Source: Betaproteobacteria bacterium MOLA814
GTDB taxonomy: Bacteria > Pseudomonadota > Gammaproteobacteria > Burkholderiales > Burkholderiaceae_C
DNA: 64,000 nucleotides
Assembly (NCBI GenBank): GCA_000496475.1
Contig: AYMW01000001.1
Location: forward strand, 246,623-310,622
Direction: 5' to 3'
A program made the position numbers and the translations under genes. Position 1 is the first letter of the stretch; each line of letters opens with the position of its first letter. Below are positions 55,871 to 63,166 of the stretch, piece after piece. The notes under the pieces are model-generated. The model worked only from the letters and a program-made list of their open reading frames with translations, had not been told where the DNA came from and ran no database searches.

Positions 55871-56289
55871 CCCGCGGCTCTAATGCCGCGGGTGGAAGGG
55901 GGGGTTGTCAACTGAGTGATGGCGGTGGGTACTGAAGGTGTACCCAGACGAAGAAAATTTCAAAAACCCTGAATTCACAGCGCAGGTAAATTTGTAGTCA
56001 CTGTATCGGCTGTATGCCGCCGAGAATGAGTTGTTTGTGGTAGTCAGAATACCGTTATGAAAAGTAGTCAACACTTCTATAGAAGTACCCAATACTTCTA
56101 CTAGAAGTATTAGATGTATCGACTAGACTTCCCAATATGTGCCAGGCTGACCGGATTGGGGCCAATGGCCGAGCCCTCAGAAATTGGTTCTAAGTGTCAG
56201 TCTACCGGGTGTATATCGGTTTGTACAAATCATGGTTTGGAGGTGATTATTTCATAATACGAAATTACGACCATCTCCCACTAAAGGTC
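55871..56289. other. Intergenic region between convergent genes, with two palindromes
   Basis: 419 bp without a gene, between the ends of the primase and nuclease genes. It holds the twin palindromes at 56073-56111. A promoter-type function is not obvious, since neither neighbour starts here, so an origin or recombination role is worth considering. Confidence 0.5.
56073..56111. repeat. Two related palindromes sharing ACTTCTA/TAGAAGT
   Basis: ACTTCTATAGAAGT (56073-56086) is a perfect 14-bp palindrome. AATACTTCTA-C-TAGAAGTATT (56091-56111) is a perfect 21-bp one. Their centres are 21.5 bp apart, about two helical turns, so two dimers would bind on one face of the DNA. Confidence 0.8.
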
Positions 56290-56787
56290 TCAGCGGTAAG
56301 TCTCAACCTTTAGCTTGCGCCGGAATTCCCAAGGCGGTACAGGTTCTACATCGGCCCATAAACCACGCCTAGCGGCCTTGGCTTCTACCTCAGCATCGGC
56401 GTATGCCAGGCGATCAATAACTGGCTGCTCGCGCTCATAGGCCCTGTAGTGCCATGCCAGACCGCGCTTGACCTGCTCCAGGTTGGCACCCAGACCGGCC
56501 AGCAGCACCTTGCCGACCTTGCGCCCGTACTTGTCAACTTTGGCCCACTCTACCGCCACAGACTGGCCGGCGACCATATCGGCAAGGCTATGCTTGGAAA
56601 CATTGCCGAATGCTTGCCGCTTTTCAAGCGCATCAACGCCGGTCAGCCTGATCTTGTGCTGGTTGTTGGTGACGTCCAGGATAGTTATGGTGTCGTCATC
56701 GGCCACATGGATGACCTTGCCCAGCAGGATATCGGCCTGCACCTGAAACACCAGGCACAGCGCCAGTAAGCAAAGAAGCTGCCGCAT
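56290..56787 (-). CDS. Secreted staphylococcal nuclease-like protein
   Basis: A 165-residue thermonuclease-family protein. The signal peptide is MRQLLCLLALCLVFQVQA, followed by the SNase beta barrel: GKVIHVADDDTITILD (calcium Asp), IRLTGVDALEKRQAFG (catalytic Arg and Glu-like positions) and VEWAKVDKYGRKVGKVLL with the second Arg. NLEQVKRGLAWHYRAY and EAKAARRGLWAD are typical of plasmid- and island-borne members. The ATG at 56787 has AGGA six bases upstream. It is expected to cut DNA or RNA in the periplasm or outside the cell. Confidence 0.9.
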   Translation of the reverse strand: MRQLLCLLALCLVFQVQADILLGKVIHVADDDTITILDVTNNQHKIRLTGVDALEKRQAFGNVSKHSLADMVAGQSVAVEWAKVDKYGRKVGKVLLAGLGANLEQVKRGLAWHYRAYEREQPVIDRLAYADAEVEAKAARRGLWADVEPVPPWEFRRKLKVETYR

Positions 56788-56814
56788 AGGAAATCCTGAA
56801 CTATTGCCTCCTGA

Positions 56815-56930
56815 TTTTGACCCACCGCCGAGATTTAATTGACCCAGCCGAGCGCCTGTCAAATGATTTTCGCAGGCGGATTCGCCAAGAATTGAGGTGG
56901 GTCAGACCAAAGTCGGCACCTGGGTCAAAA
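56815..56930. mobile_element. 116-bp element with nested inverted repeats (IS21-end or MITE-like)
   Basis: TTTTGACCCA (56815-56824) and TGGGTCAAAA (56921-56930) are perfect 10-bp inverted ends. Inside them GACCCACC and GGTGGGTC form a second pair, and an extra AATTGACCCA lies at 56838. Multiple TGACCCA repeats at the ends recall IS21-family termini. No transposase is left, so this is a solo end pair or a MITE. It lies 27 bp upstream of the nuclease start and may supply its promoter. Confidence 0.55.
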
Positions 56931-57031
56931 ACGTGGTTTTTAGGCAGCAAACATAGTGCTTGTTTGAACCGTAATCGCGGTCACGACAGGCATAGCGCAA
57001 ATGGTTTGATGGGGGCTAAGATAGTTTGCGA

Positions 57032-57393
57032 ATGGAACTGTCATTTAATACGCTGGATACACCAGCCCTGACCAAGGCCCAGTTATCCGGCGTGTTGTTT
57101 GATCCGTTGGGTCTGAGTAAACGCGAAACCAACGACTTTATTGACGACTTCTTTGATATGCTCGGCGGATTCAAGTCTGAAGTGCAACACTCTTGGATTC
57201 AATAAACGAGGGTCGAGACGTAAAAATTTTGGGATTTGGAAACTTCGAAGTCCGTAACAAAACAGCCCGACCAGGTCGTAATCCAAGAACTGGAGAAGAT
57301 GTGGCGATACCTCCGAGACGTATCATTACCTTCAAGGCCAGTGGATTGTTAAAAAATCAGATTGACAAATTTGAAAAAACTTATGACAAATGA
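57032..57393 (+). pseudogene. Broken integration host factor alpha-like gene
   Basis: Two consecutive frames read as an IHF/HU-family protein. The first (57032-57205) gives ALTKAQLSGVLFDPLGLSKRETNDFIDDFFDMLGGFK and stops. The second (from about 57193) gives INEGRDVKILGFGNFEVRNKTARPGRNPRTGED and the C-terminal strand IPPRRIITFKASGLLKNQID. IHF alpha normally runs through without a break and is 95-105 residues. One lost T in CTCTTGG (57188-57194) would restore a single frame, with about eight extra residues (SEVQHS region) compared with the normal protein. It overlaps the next gene by 11 bp. I treat it as a pseudogene, but a programmed frameshift or sequencing error is possible. Confidence 0.75.
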
Positions 57394-58783
57394 ACAATTA
57401 ACTCCATCAATGCCCACGTATTTAAAAAACAAATGGCAATTTATTGGGAGTTGGATTTTCCTTTCAATCGTCGTATGCATACTGATTTCTTTAGCTCAAA
57501 CGCTAGCCAGAGAGGTAACGCTTGACAATGTTCGTGCTTATGATTTCAAAATAATTCGCACAGCAATCAAGCACCAGAAAGAAGTAAACAATAATTACTT
57601 CCAAGAAATCACATCAGAACTATCAACGAGAAATGGTTCTATAGTTTTATTTCCACTGGCTATTATCGAAAAAAATAGCTGCAGTCAAAATGGCAAACTA
57701 GGTTCGAATAACAAAATATGCGAATTTTTTAAAAATATCGACGAATGGGAATTAAAAACCAGTTCTAAAAACATCAATAATTATTACAAAATTAAATATA
57801 AATTCTTCGAAAAAGAAGTTTATATGTATGCTGAATTAGATTCGGAAAAAGTATTAGTTGGCCAGGCAGGGAATTACTTACACCTCCACGGTGATGACTT
57901 TGCACAAATTATTGAATTTATTACAAATAGATTGCCGAACAATTACATCAATTCAATTTACGGAATTACATCAATTTATTACAAATCAAAATGGTCGATG
58001 CTAATCTTCTTTTTTGGATCAACTTTAGTGTTGGTTATATTTCTATCTTTAACAATTAGAAAGGAAAGACAGCATGCAAATGAATTAAATTATGCAAAGA
58101 ATTTAGTCGCTGAAAAAGAAAATCAGTGCCACTTATTGCAATCAAAAATAGACGAATCTAATAACATCTTGTCAGACCGAAAAGAGAAAGTTGAATCATT
58201 TCAAATCCAATTAAGAAACAATGAGATAAAACTAGAAAAATATGATGCTGACATAGAATCCTTGATTGAAGACCTTACTGAGTTAGAGGGCAAACATAAA
58301 ATCCTCCAGTCGAATTTAAATGATATTGAGGCTGAAAAGCACAAGTTAATTACTAATGTTGAGTTTGCTACCTCACGAATTAACAATGCTGAAGCAAAAA
58401 ATGAATTGCAAAGTTACCAGTCTAAATACAATAAGATCGTTAAACTTTGGGATTCATCAACAAAATGGGCTCAGCGAAGAGAAATTGAAGAGTCGGTAAA
58501 TGCCAAACAAAGAGTACCTTTTACATTAAGTACTGCCTTTATAGCATTTGAAGCTTGGGTGGATGATTACTATAAGGATTTATCAGCCCAAAATCATTCC
58601 AATGAAATTACAACCCTTAATGAAAAAATTGATGTTGTAATTAGAAAACAACCACATTTACGTTTAACTCTTCACAGCATCAGAGTTGCGCGTAATGCTT
58701 GGTTTCATAATGGAAAAATCCCAGAGAAAGGACTAATTAAAGAGCTACTCAAGATAATTAACGATGTTGAGCCACGGATTTGA
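57383..58783 (+). CDS. Membrane-anchored coiled-coil protein with HEPN motif
   Basis: A 466-residue, AT-rich gene of unknown function. TM1 lies at about residues 17-39, an extracytoplasmic domain at about 40-204, TM2 at about 205-225 and a long charged coiled coil at about 233-338. A C-terminal helical domain (about 340-466) has VARNAWFHNGKIP, an R-x4-H with Asn after the Arg (R437, H442), the usual catalytic signature of HEPN RNases. The topology puts the HEPN domain in the cytoplasm and a sensor outside, like a receptor wired to an RNase. Low GC compared with neighbours suggests recent transfer. The start at ATG 57383 has a poor ribosome site; ATG 57410 is an alternative. Confidence 0.72.
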   Translation: MTNEQLTPSMPTYLKNKWQFIGSWIFLSIVVCILISLAQTLAREVTLDNVRAYDFKIIRTAIKHQKEVNNNYFQEITSELSTRNGSIVLFPLAIIEKNSCSQNGKLGSNNKICEFFKNIDEWELKTSSKNINNYYKIKYKFFEKEVYMYAELDSEKVLVGQAGNYLHLHGDDFAQIIEFITNRLPNNYINSIYGITSIYYKSKWSMLIFFFGSTLVLVIFLSLTIRKERQHANELNYAKNLVAEKENQCHLLQSKIDESNNILSDRKEKVESFQIQLRNNEIKLEKYDADIESLIEDLTELEGKHKILQSNLNDIEAEKHKLITNVEFATSRINNAEAKNELQSYQSKYNKIVKLWDSSTKWAQRREIEESVNAKQRVPFTLSTAFIAFEAWVDDYYKDLSAQNHSNEITTLNEKIDVVIRKQPHLRLTLHSIRVARNAWFHNGKIPEKGLIKELLKIINDVEPRI

Positions 58784-58887
58784 TTTTAGAATTTAGCTAA
58801 ATTTAAATATAAATGAATTGTTTATTGGAAAACGAATCGCTACCTAAATTAGATCTCGCAGGTCATCTAAAAAGAGTGATTGCAGAC

Positions 58888-59177
58888 CTAACGCTGACTT
58901 GTTTCATCTGAAATTTGATGTATCTGAATAGAATCATCGTAATCAAAATTGTCTGAATTTGCTCCCTCAGTCCAATATTCCCGTGCGTCAAAGCGCCGAC
59001 CATCTAGATAGACATTTAAAATAGTGTGACGATGCATTCTTGCTGAAATTTTTACTTTTCAATTTGCATATAAGCATCGTAGTCGTCATCAACATTGACA
59101 ACGAATTTCCATGCTTCATTACGATCAAGTGGAAAATCATTATCTGTATTATTTTTTATCATATAACTCATAATCAT
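58888..59177 (-). pseudogene. Small frameshifted gene after the coiled-coil gene
   Basis: Two short frames too small to stand out alone. The first (59177-59052) gives MIMSYMIKNNTDNDFPLDR and on to YDAYMQIEK, then stops. The second (about 59055-58888) continues as KVKISARMHRHTILNVYLDG and ends EYWTEGANSDNFDYDD...ETSQR. One extra A in the GAAAAG at about 59054-59059 joins them into a smooth ~96-residue acidic protein. It starts 12 bp after the preceding stop on the same strand, so it is the third member of the operon. Frameshift, sequencing error or programmed slippage at the A-run are all possible. No family recognised. Confidence 0.5.
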
Positions 59178-59189
59178 TTTTATACCCAC

Positions 59190-60164
59190 TTATTTAGTTT
59201 CATAAATATTTCGAAAATAACCTTGTCGAGACCACTTTCCAGGGCTGCCAATCGGATCCCAACAAGTAGTCCGAACACGCGAGCCAACGAGTTCTTTTGC
59301 TTTTCTTGTGATTGAGCCATCCCGATCAAATGTTGACGTTTTCATATGTCGCTGCGTGCCATCCGCCATCACAAGCACTGTGCAGGCTGAACCACGAACA
59401 ACAACGTTCTCGTTTACTGCAACAAGTGTGTCCGGGGTCGAGAGGGTAGCCACGCTACTATCCCTTCCCGCTGCTACGGCTTCCATTTGATATCGAGCTT
59501 TGTCTTCCTTGATCCGCGCCTCCAACTCACTAATTTTTATCTGCTGTATTGACCTCTCAACTTCGAGCCCTTCAACAGCGCTAATTGCTTCACGTGCAAC
59601 TTTTTCCATACGCTCTGCCTTGTTTCGAGCAATCTCAGCATCTTCACGCGCAGCTTCCAAATTCTTGATAGCAAGTGCTGTTTCAGCTTTTGCTTGGGAA
59701 GCAACGCGTTCAAATCGCTCTACGTCTTTTTTTGCAATGCTAGAACTGAGGTATTTCATCAGTCCTGCTGAGTCCGTAACCTTGCCTGCCAAATAAAGTG
59801 GGTGCATCTCTAGCAGATGTTCGACGGTTACGAATCCATCTTTTCGCAATGCTGTCATTGTGTTTGATAGACCCCATTCGGTATCACGGTCACCACTCCA
59901 AACGGTCACGAGTGTTGGGTACTTCTCGTGAGAACGCTCACCCAAAACGAAGTGCCCTCGGTGCTCTTTTACATCTAACGCTGTGGGATCTCGAAATTTC
60001 GCTTCAACATGAAAGCGATCCGGATATCCAGGGTCACGCCCCAGATCCTTAATGACCTCAATTTCTAACTTTTGATCGCTACGAAAATGCATGCCAAATC
60101 GCAACGGCAACGAGTCACAATTTGCATGACTGCTTCTAAGTACGGACATAGTAATGATGCTCAT
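59190..60164 (-). CDS. Unknown coiled-coil protein of the sigma-54 controlled operon
   Basis: A 324-residue protein without a known family. Residues 1 to about 135 form a globular alpha/beta region (SLPLRFGMHFRSDQKLEIEVIKDLG, FHVEAKFRDPTALDVKEHRGHFVLGE). About 140-230 is a coiled coil rich in Ala/Glu/Lys (AKAETALAIKNLEAAREDAEIARNKAERMEK). The last ~90 residues look like beta strands (TLVAVNENVVVRGSACTVLVMADGTQRHM, CWDPIGSPGKWSRQGYFRNIY). AGGA stands before the ATG at 60164. It follows the 213-residue gene by 61 bp and is probably co-transcribed with it. Confidence 0.68.
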   Translation of the reverse strand: MSIITMSVLRSSHANCDSLPLRFGMHFRSDQKLEIEVIKDLGRDPGYPDRFHVEAKFRDPTALDVKEHRGHFVLGERSHEKYPTLVTVWSGDRDTEWGLSNTMTALRKDGFVTVEHLLEMHPLYLAGKVTDSAGLMKYLSSSIAKKDVERFERVASQAKAETALAIKNLEAAREDAEIARNKAERMEKVAREAISAVEGLEVERSIQQIKISELEARIKEDKARYQMEAVAAGRDSSVATLSTPDTLVAVNENVVVRGSACTVLVMADGTQRHMKTSTFDRDGSITRKAKELVGSRVRTTCWDPIGSPGKWSRQGYFRNIYETK

Positions 60165-60225
60165 GATTTTTCCTTTTTTACTGCAACTGTTGTTTTCCAA
60201 TTAAGCACATTTAGCCGTTCTTAGC

Positions 60226-60867
60226 CTAAACCAATTCCGTTTCATGGTAACGCCACTCTTTACCTCTCCAGGCTTGATCTCTCCATGCGGCTGGGTGCAT
60301 TCTTCGTATTGTCTGAACCTGCGGTACCGTCTGCCTGACAGCGAACTCCACCAACGAACGCAAGGGTGTGTTTATTTCAAAGTCATTACCCTTGGTGCAA
60401 CAGTTCATGACCAAGTCTTCAGGCATGACTACAGATTGGAAGCGAGCTAGAAAATTTTCTCTACCCCCTTGACTCCATGCTGCTCTAAAAATTCGATCTC
60501 GATAAACAACCGTGTTGCTACCTAATGAGCATTGATATTGAACTGCGTTCAGAAGTACAAGCCCCATTCCTTTCATTGTAGGACGGCCCAACGCAGCGGG
60601 AAGGTATTTTCGAATCATCTCGCCGGTAAAACCCTTCGCTGGGCCAGGTTCATCTTTGAACTCATCTACATGCGGCGACTCCAGAACCATGATCAAACAC
60701 GGGCTGTTTGGCCTTTTAATTACGCTTTCGCGCATCGGGAATTGGGTATTTCCAATAATTTCCATCAATGTGCCAAGATACTGGTCAGGGCATGCCCGCA
60801 TCTCGAAGGGCCTGCCTTGTAATGCAACAGCGCCGCTGACGATCTGCTCAAAATTCAATTCTTCCAT
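60226..60867 (-). CDS. Unknown protein, first gene of the sigma-54 controlled operon
   Basis: A 213-residue soluble protein. The most conserved-looking stretches are SPCLIMVLESPHVDEFKDE, GPAKGFTGEMIRKYLPAALG and GMGLVLLNAVQYQCSLG, where ESPH-x-DE and the LNA strand vaguely recall the uracil-DNA glycosylase fold; I do not rely on this. There is also a conserved-type Cys pair (MNCCTKGNDFEINTPLRSLVE). AGGAG is seven bases before the ATG. A good -24/-12 promoter lies directly upstream, placing it under the neighbouring sigma-54 activator. Function unknown; the context suggests a stress or defence role. Confidence 0.72.
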   Translation of the reverse strand: MEELNFEQIVSGAVALQGRPFEMRACPDQYLGTLMEIIGNTQFPMRESVIKRPNSPCLIMVLESPHVDEFKDEPGPAKGFTGEMIRKYLPAALGRPTMKGMGLVLLNAVQYQCSLGSNTVVYRDRIFRAAWSQGGRENFLARFQSVVMPEDLVMNCCTKGNDFEINTPLRSLVEFAVRQTVPQVQTIRRMHPAAWRDQAWRGKEWRYHETELV

Positions 60868-60898
60868 TTGGATCTCCTAAGGGTTGTTTCCTTAATAA

Positions 60899-60915
60899 CA
60901 GCGAGATCCATGCCA
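60899..60915 (-). promoter_or_regulatory. Sigma-54 (-24/-12) promoter
   Basis: On the minus strand TGGCATGGATCTCGCTG matches the sigma-54 consensus TGGCACG-n4-TTGCW, with GG and GC separated by exactly 10 bases and two mismatches. It places transcription start near 60890, about 22 bases before the ATG of the 213-residue gene. The adjacent gene codes for a sigma-54 activator, which strengthens the call. Confidence 0.75.
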
Positions 60916-60981
60916 GCTGCTCTGGATTGAAGACGCCCATATAAATCAACCACTTAGATGACTCGAGCATGAGGTTTGTGC

Positions 60982-61016
60982 AAATTAATTTACATTTAAA
61001 TAAATTAATTTACATT
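60982..61016 (-). promoter_or_regulatory. Twin upstream activating sites
   Basis: The 15-mer AAATTAATTTACATT occurs at 60982-60996 and 61002-61016, a 20-bp period. Each copy begins with the perfect palindrome AAATTAATTT. They lie about 100 and 120 bp upstream of the predicted start, where enhancer-binding proteins usually bind, so they are probably sites for the activator encoded next to them. Confidence 0.7.
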
Positions 61017-61023
61017 ACAACGC

Positions 61024-62556
61024 TTAATTGAGCGCGAGGTCAGAGTTCATGCCCAATCGTTTCATCCAATTGGCAAGGGTCTGATGATTGGCAAAGCCAA
61101 GCAGTTTTGCCGCGGCGGATTTGCGTTGTCCCGACTGCCGCAGAGCCTGGTTGATGAGACTGCGCGCCACTTCATCCAGCCGCTCTCGCAACTCAAAGCC
61201 GTCACTCAATACCGAGAAATGATTCGACACTGCAGTTTTTGCAACAGTAAGCACCGCCGCTTGAACGTCTTGATCGGTAACGCCCGGACCTGCAGACCAA
61301 ATGACAGCGCGCAGCAGCGTGTGGTACAGCTCGCGGATGTTGCCAGGCCAGGTGAGTGACTGCAAAAGCTTAAGTGCGGCCGGAGTGATAGTCTTGTTCT
61401 GTGCTTCGGGCCTGCCAGCAGAGTCGGCGTTGATGCTTGCCAAAAAATGGTGTGCCAGCAATTCCACATCGCCCGGTCGCTCCCGCAGCGGGGGCAACTG
61501 GAGTATCCCGACAGCAAGTCGGTGAAAGAGATCTTCCCTGAACCGACCTGCCGCCACATCGGCTGCTAAATCACGGTGTGTTGCGGCAAGAATGCGCGTG
61601 TTTATTTTGATGGGCTTGGACTGGCCCATTGGGGTAATTTCATGCGACTGCAACGCGCGTAGCAAACGAACTTGTGTATCCAGCGGCAAGTCACCCACTT
61701 CGTCAAGAAAAAGCGTCCCTCCCGAGGCCTCCAGAAAGTGTCCTTTTCTGTCGGCGCTTGCGCCAGTAAAGGCCCCCTTTTTATGGCCGAACAATTCCGA
61801 GTTGGCAAGCTCTGGAGCAATGGCTCCGCAGTTCACCGCGACGAACGGCTGTCCTGCTCTGGAACTGGCTGCGTGTATGGCCTCTGCAAACAGCTCCTTG
61901 CCAGTACCCGTCTCCCCCAAAATCAGGACGGGCACCTCGTACACAGCAATTCGGCGGGCAAGGCTTATTTGATTGGCAACCACCTGGCTTTGATGAATGA
62001 TCTTGCCAAACTCAGGGGTTGAGAGTTGAGGGGTATCAGCTAGTCGCCGGACCCGTTCACCGCTGCGTTGCAGATATTCCGGGAGGAAGTCGCTGGCCAA
62101 ATCGAAAAAGAAATCAACAGACTCAACGCCTTTGTCCCTTGAGGTTTGGATCAGCTTTGCTGGAAAACGCGTCTTCGCCAGAATGATCCAGATGGCTGCC
62201 ATTGCGGGTGTGCCAGGACTGACGTGGAAAGTGAGTTCTACGTCATCGCGCGGCAGACCTGCCTGCTGGAGGTTTGAACTGACTTGGGTGTAGATGTCCC
62301 CGTAATCAATGGGACTGATGAGGTCTACGCTGTACAGGTCAATCACGGATGAGTCGTAATTGGACATCGACTCCAGCCAAGTGCAGTAACTCTTACTTCG
62401 ATCAAAGTCGTAGTTGGTAAGCAGGTAGATGCGGTCGTAGCGTTTTTCGCCTAGCAAGGCCGTCGCGATGGGACCAAGGTCTGATCCGCGCTTGGCCTCA
62501 GCGCATTCATGGTCGGCGGCACCGATCCATGTGATTAGCCAAGTTTGATTTGTCAT
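61024..62556 (-). CDS. Sigma-54-dependent activator with CARF/RtcR-like sensor
   Basis: A 510-residue enhancer-binding protein. Residues 1 to about 165 form a Rossmann-like sensor (WLITWIGAADHE, RYDRIYLLTNYD, LTFHVSPGTPAMAAIWIILAKTRF); HVSPGTPAM resembles the ligand loop of CARF/RtcR domains that sense cyclic or linear oligonucleotides. The AAA+ domain has Walker A GETGTGKE (214-221), the sigma-54 loop GAFTGA (261-266), Walker B TLFLDEVGDL (281-290) and FREDLFHRL. A Fis-type HTH (KSAAAKLLGFANHQTLANWMKRL) ends it. It stands directly upstream of the 60867-58888 operon on the same strand, whose promoter has -24/-12 boxes. RtcR itself controls RNA repair; here the targets are novel. Confidence 0.87.
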   Translation of the reverse strand: MTNQTWLITWIGAADHECAEAKRGSDLGPIATALLGEKRYDRIYLLTNYDFDRSKSYCTWLESMSNYDSSVIDLYSVDLISPIDYGDIYTQVSSNLQQAGLPRDDVELTFHVSPGTPAMAAIWIILAKTRFPAKLIQTSRDKGVESVDFFFDLASDFLPEYLQRSGERVRRLADTPQLSTPEFGKIIHQSQVVANQISLARRIAVYEVPVLILGETGTGKELFAEAIHAASSRAGQPFVAVNCGAIAPELANSELFGHKKGAFTGASADRKGHFLEASGGTLFLDEVGDLPLDTQVRLLRALQSHEITPMGQSKPIKINTRILAATHRDLAADVAAGRFREDLFHRLAVGILQLPPLRERPGDVELLAHHFLASINADSAGRPEAQNKTITPAALKLLQSLTWPGNIRELYHTLLRAVIWSAGPGVTDQDVQAAVLTVAKTAVSNHFSVLSDGFELRERLDEVARSLINQALRQSGQRKSAAAKLLGFANHQTLANWMKRLGMNSDLALN

Positions 62557-63166
62557 TGCCCAAATGATATGCGATGGAGAAATTTTGACTTAAATTCCCT
62601 CAACCTACCAAATCTACAATAAAACCGATTGATTCGTCTGCGCGTAACCCCTTGATTTATACATGGTTGTCAGGCGCGCTCTCGCGCCGGACTGAGGGAG
62701 CCCCCTTGGGGGGCGGACGGGCAGACCGCGCGGGCGATGCTTGCGAAGCAAGCAAGCCACAAGGGTGGGCGGGGGCCAACACCAAATACACGGCGAAGCC
62801 GCTGACCAAAACAATGCGCAAAGCGCCTGACATAAGCCACTACCTGAGCACACCACTAGGGCAACAGCCGGCGGCGCTGGACTGAGCCAGTCTTACCCAA
62901 CAAACGATTTAGATCGTGGCTGCGCACGATTTAACATTACTTGTTAGGCGTTTTTTATGCTCCGTTTATAGACCTCGTGCTTGTGACCTCGTGCTTGAAA
63001 GCACAAAGCGATACGGCGGGAATATCAAATGTAAGGCCTAATCCCTAGCCGTTTGGAAGTAAGGCAGTGTCCTGCCAAATGACCGTTTACACAAACTTTC
63101 TTACACCCCCACAATTCCACCTGCCAGCGGCTCGTGTAGAGCCATCGTTGAGAAGTCTCTGAGTAG
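62557..63166. other. Intergenic region with GC-rich hairpins and an attC-like site
   Basis: 610 bp without a convincing gene. It contains GGCGCG-CTCT-CGCGCC (62673-62688) and GCTTGC-GAA-GCAAGC (62739-62753), which look like dispersed hairpin repeats, and an attC-like site (62895-62949). A two-copy direct repeat GACCTCGTGCTTG (62971 and 62985, period 14) is also present. An 80-codon frame on the minus strand (62614-62856) is GC-driven and not trusted. Confidence 0.45.
62895..62949 (-). other. attC-like integron recombination site
   Basis: Read on the minus strand, the site begins GCCTAAC (RYYYAAC) and ends GTTGGGT (GTTRRRY), both exact matches to the attC core boxes, 55 bp end to end. Between them ATCGTG-n6-CACGAT pairs perfectly and the outer 8 bases pair with one mismatch, giving the single-strand fold attC sites need. 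The orientation matches the cassette gene at 63167-63748 and the intI fragment beyond it. Confidence 0.68.

Noticed and set aside
56449-56769. Open frames on the plus strand over the nuclease gene
   Set aside because: They mirror the nuclease coding sequence and show no independent start signals.
58790-58803. Terminator after the membrane HEPN gene
   Set aside because: AATTTAGCTAAATT is a perfect palindrome but is AT-only apart from its centre, has no loop and no T-run, so it would be a weak hairpin.
60226-60867. Uracil-DNA glycosylase
   Set aside because: Only a weak resemblance in two stretches; the canonical water-activating motif is not visible, so no function is assigned.
62614-62856. 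80-codon minus-strand frame in the integron region
   Set aside because: Low-complexity, GC-driven sequence over hairpin repeats, with no ribosome site and no plausible protein character.
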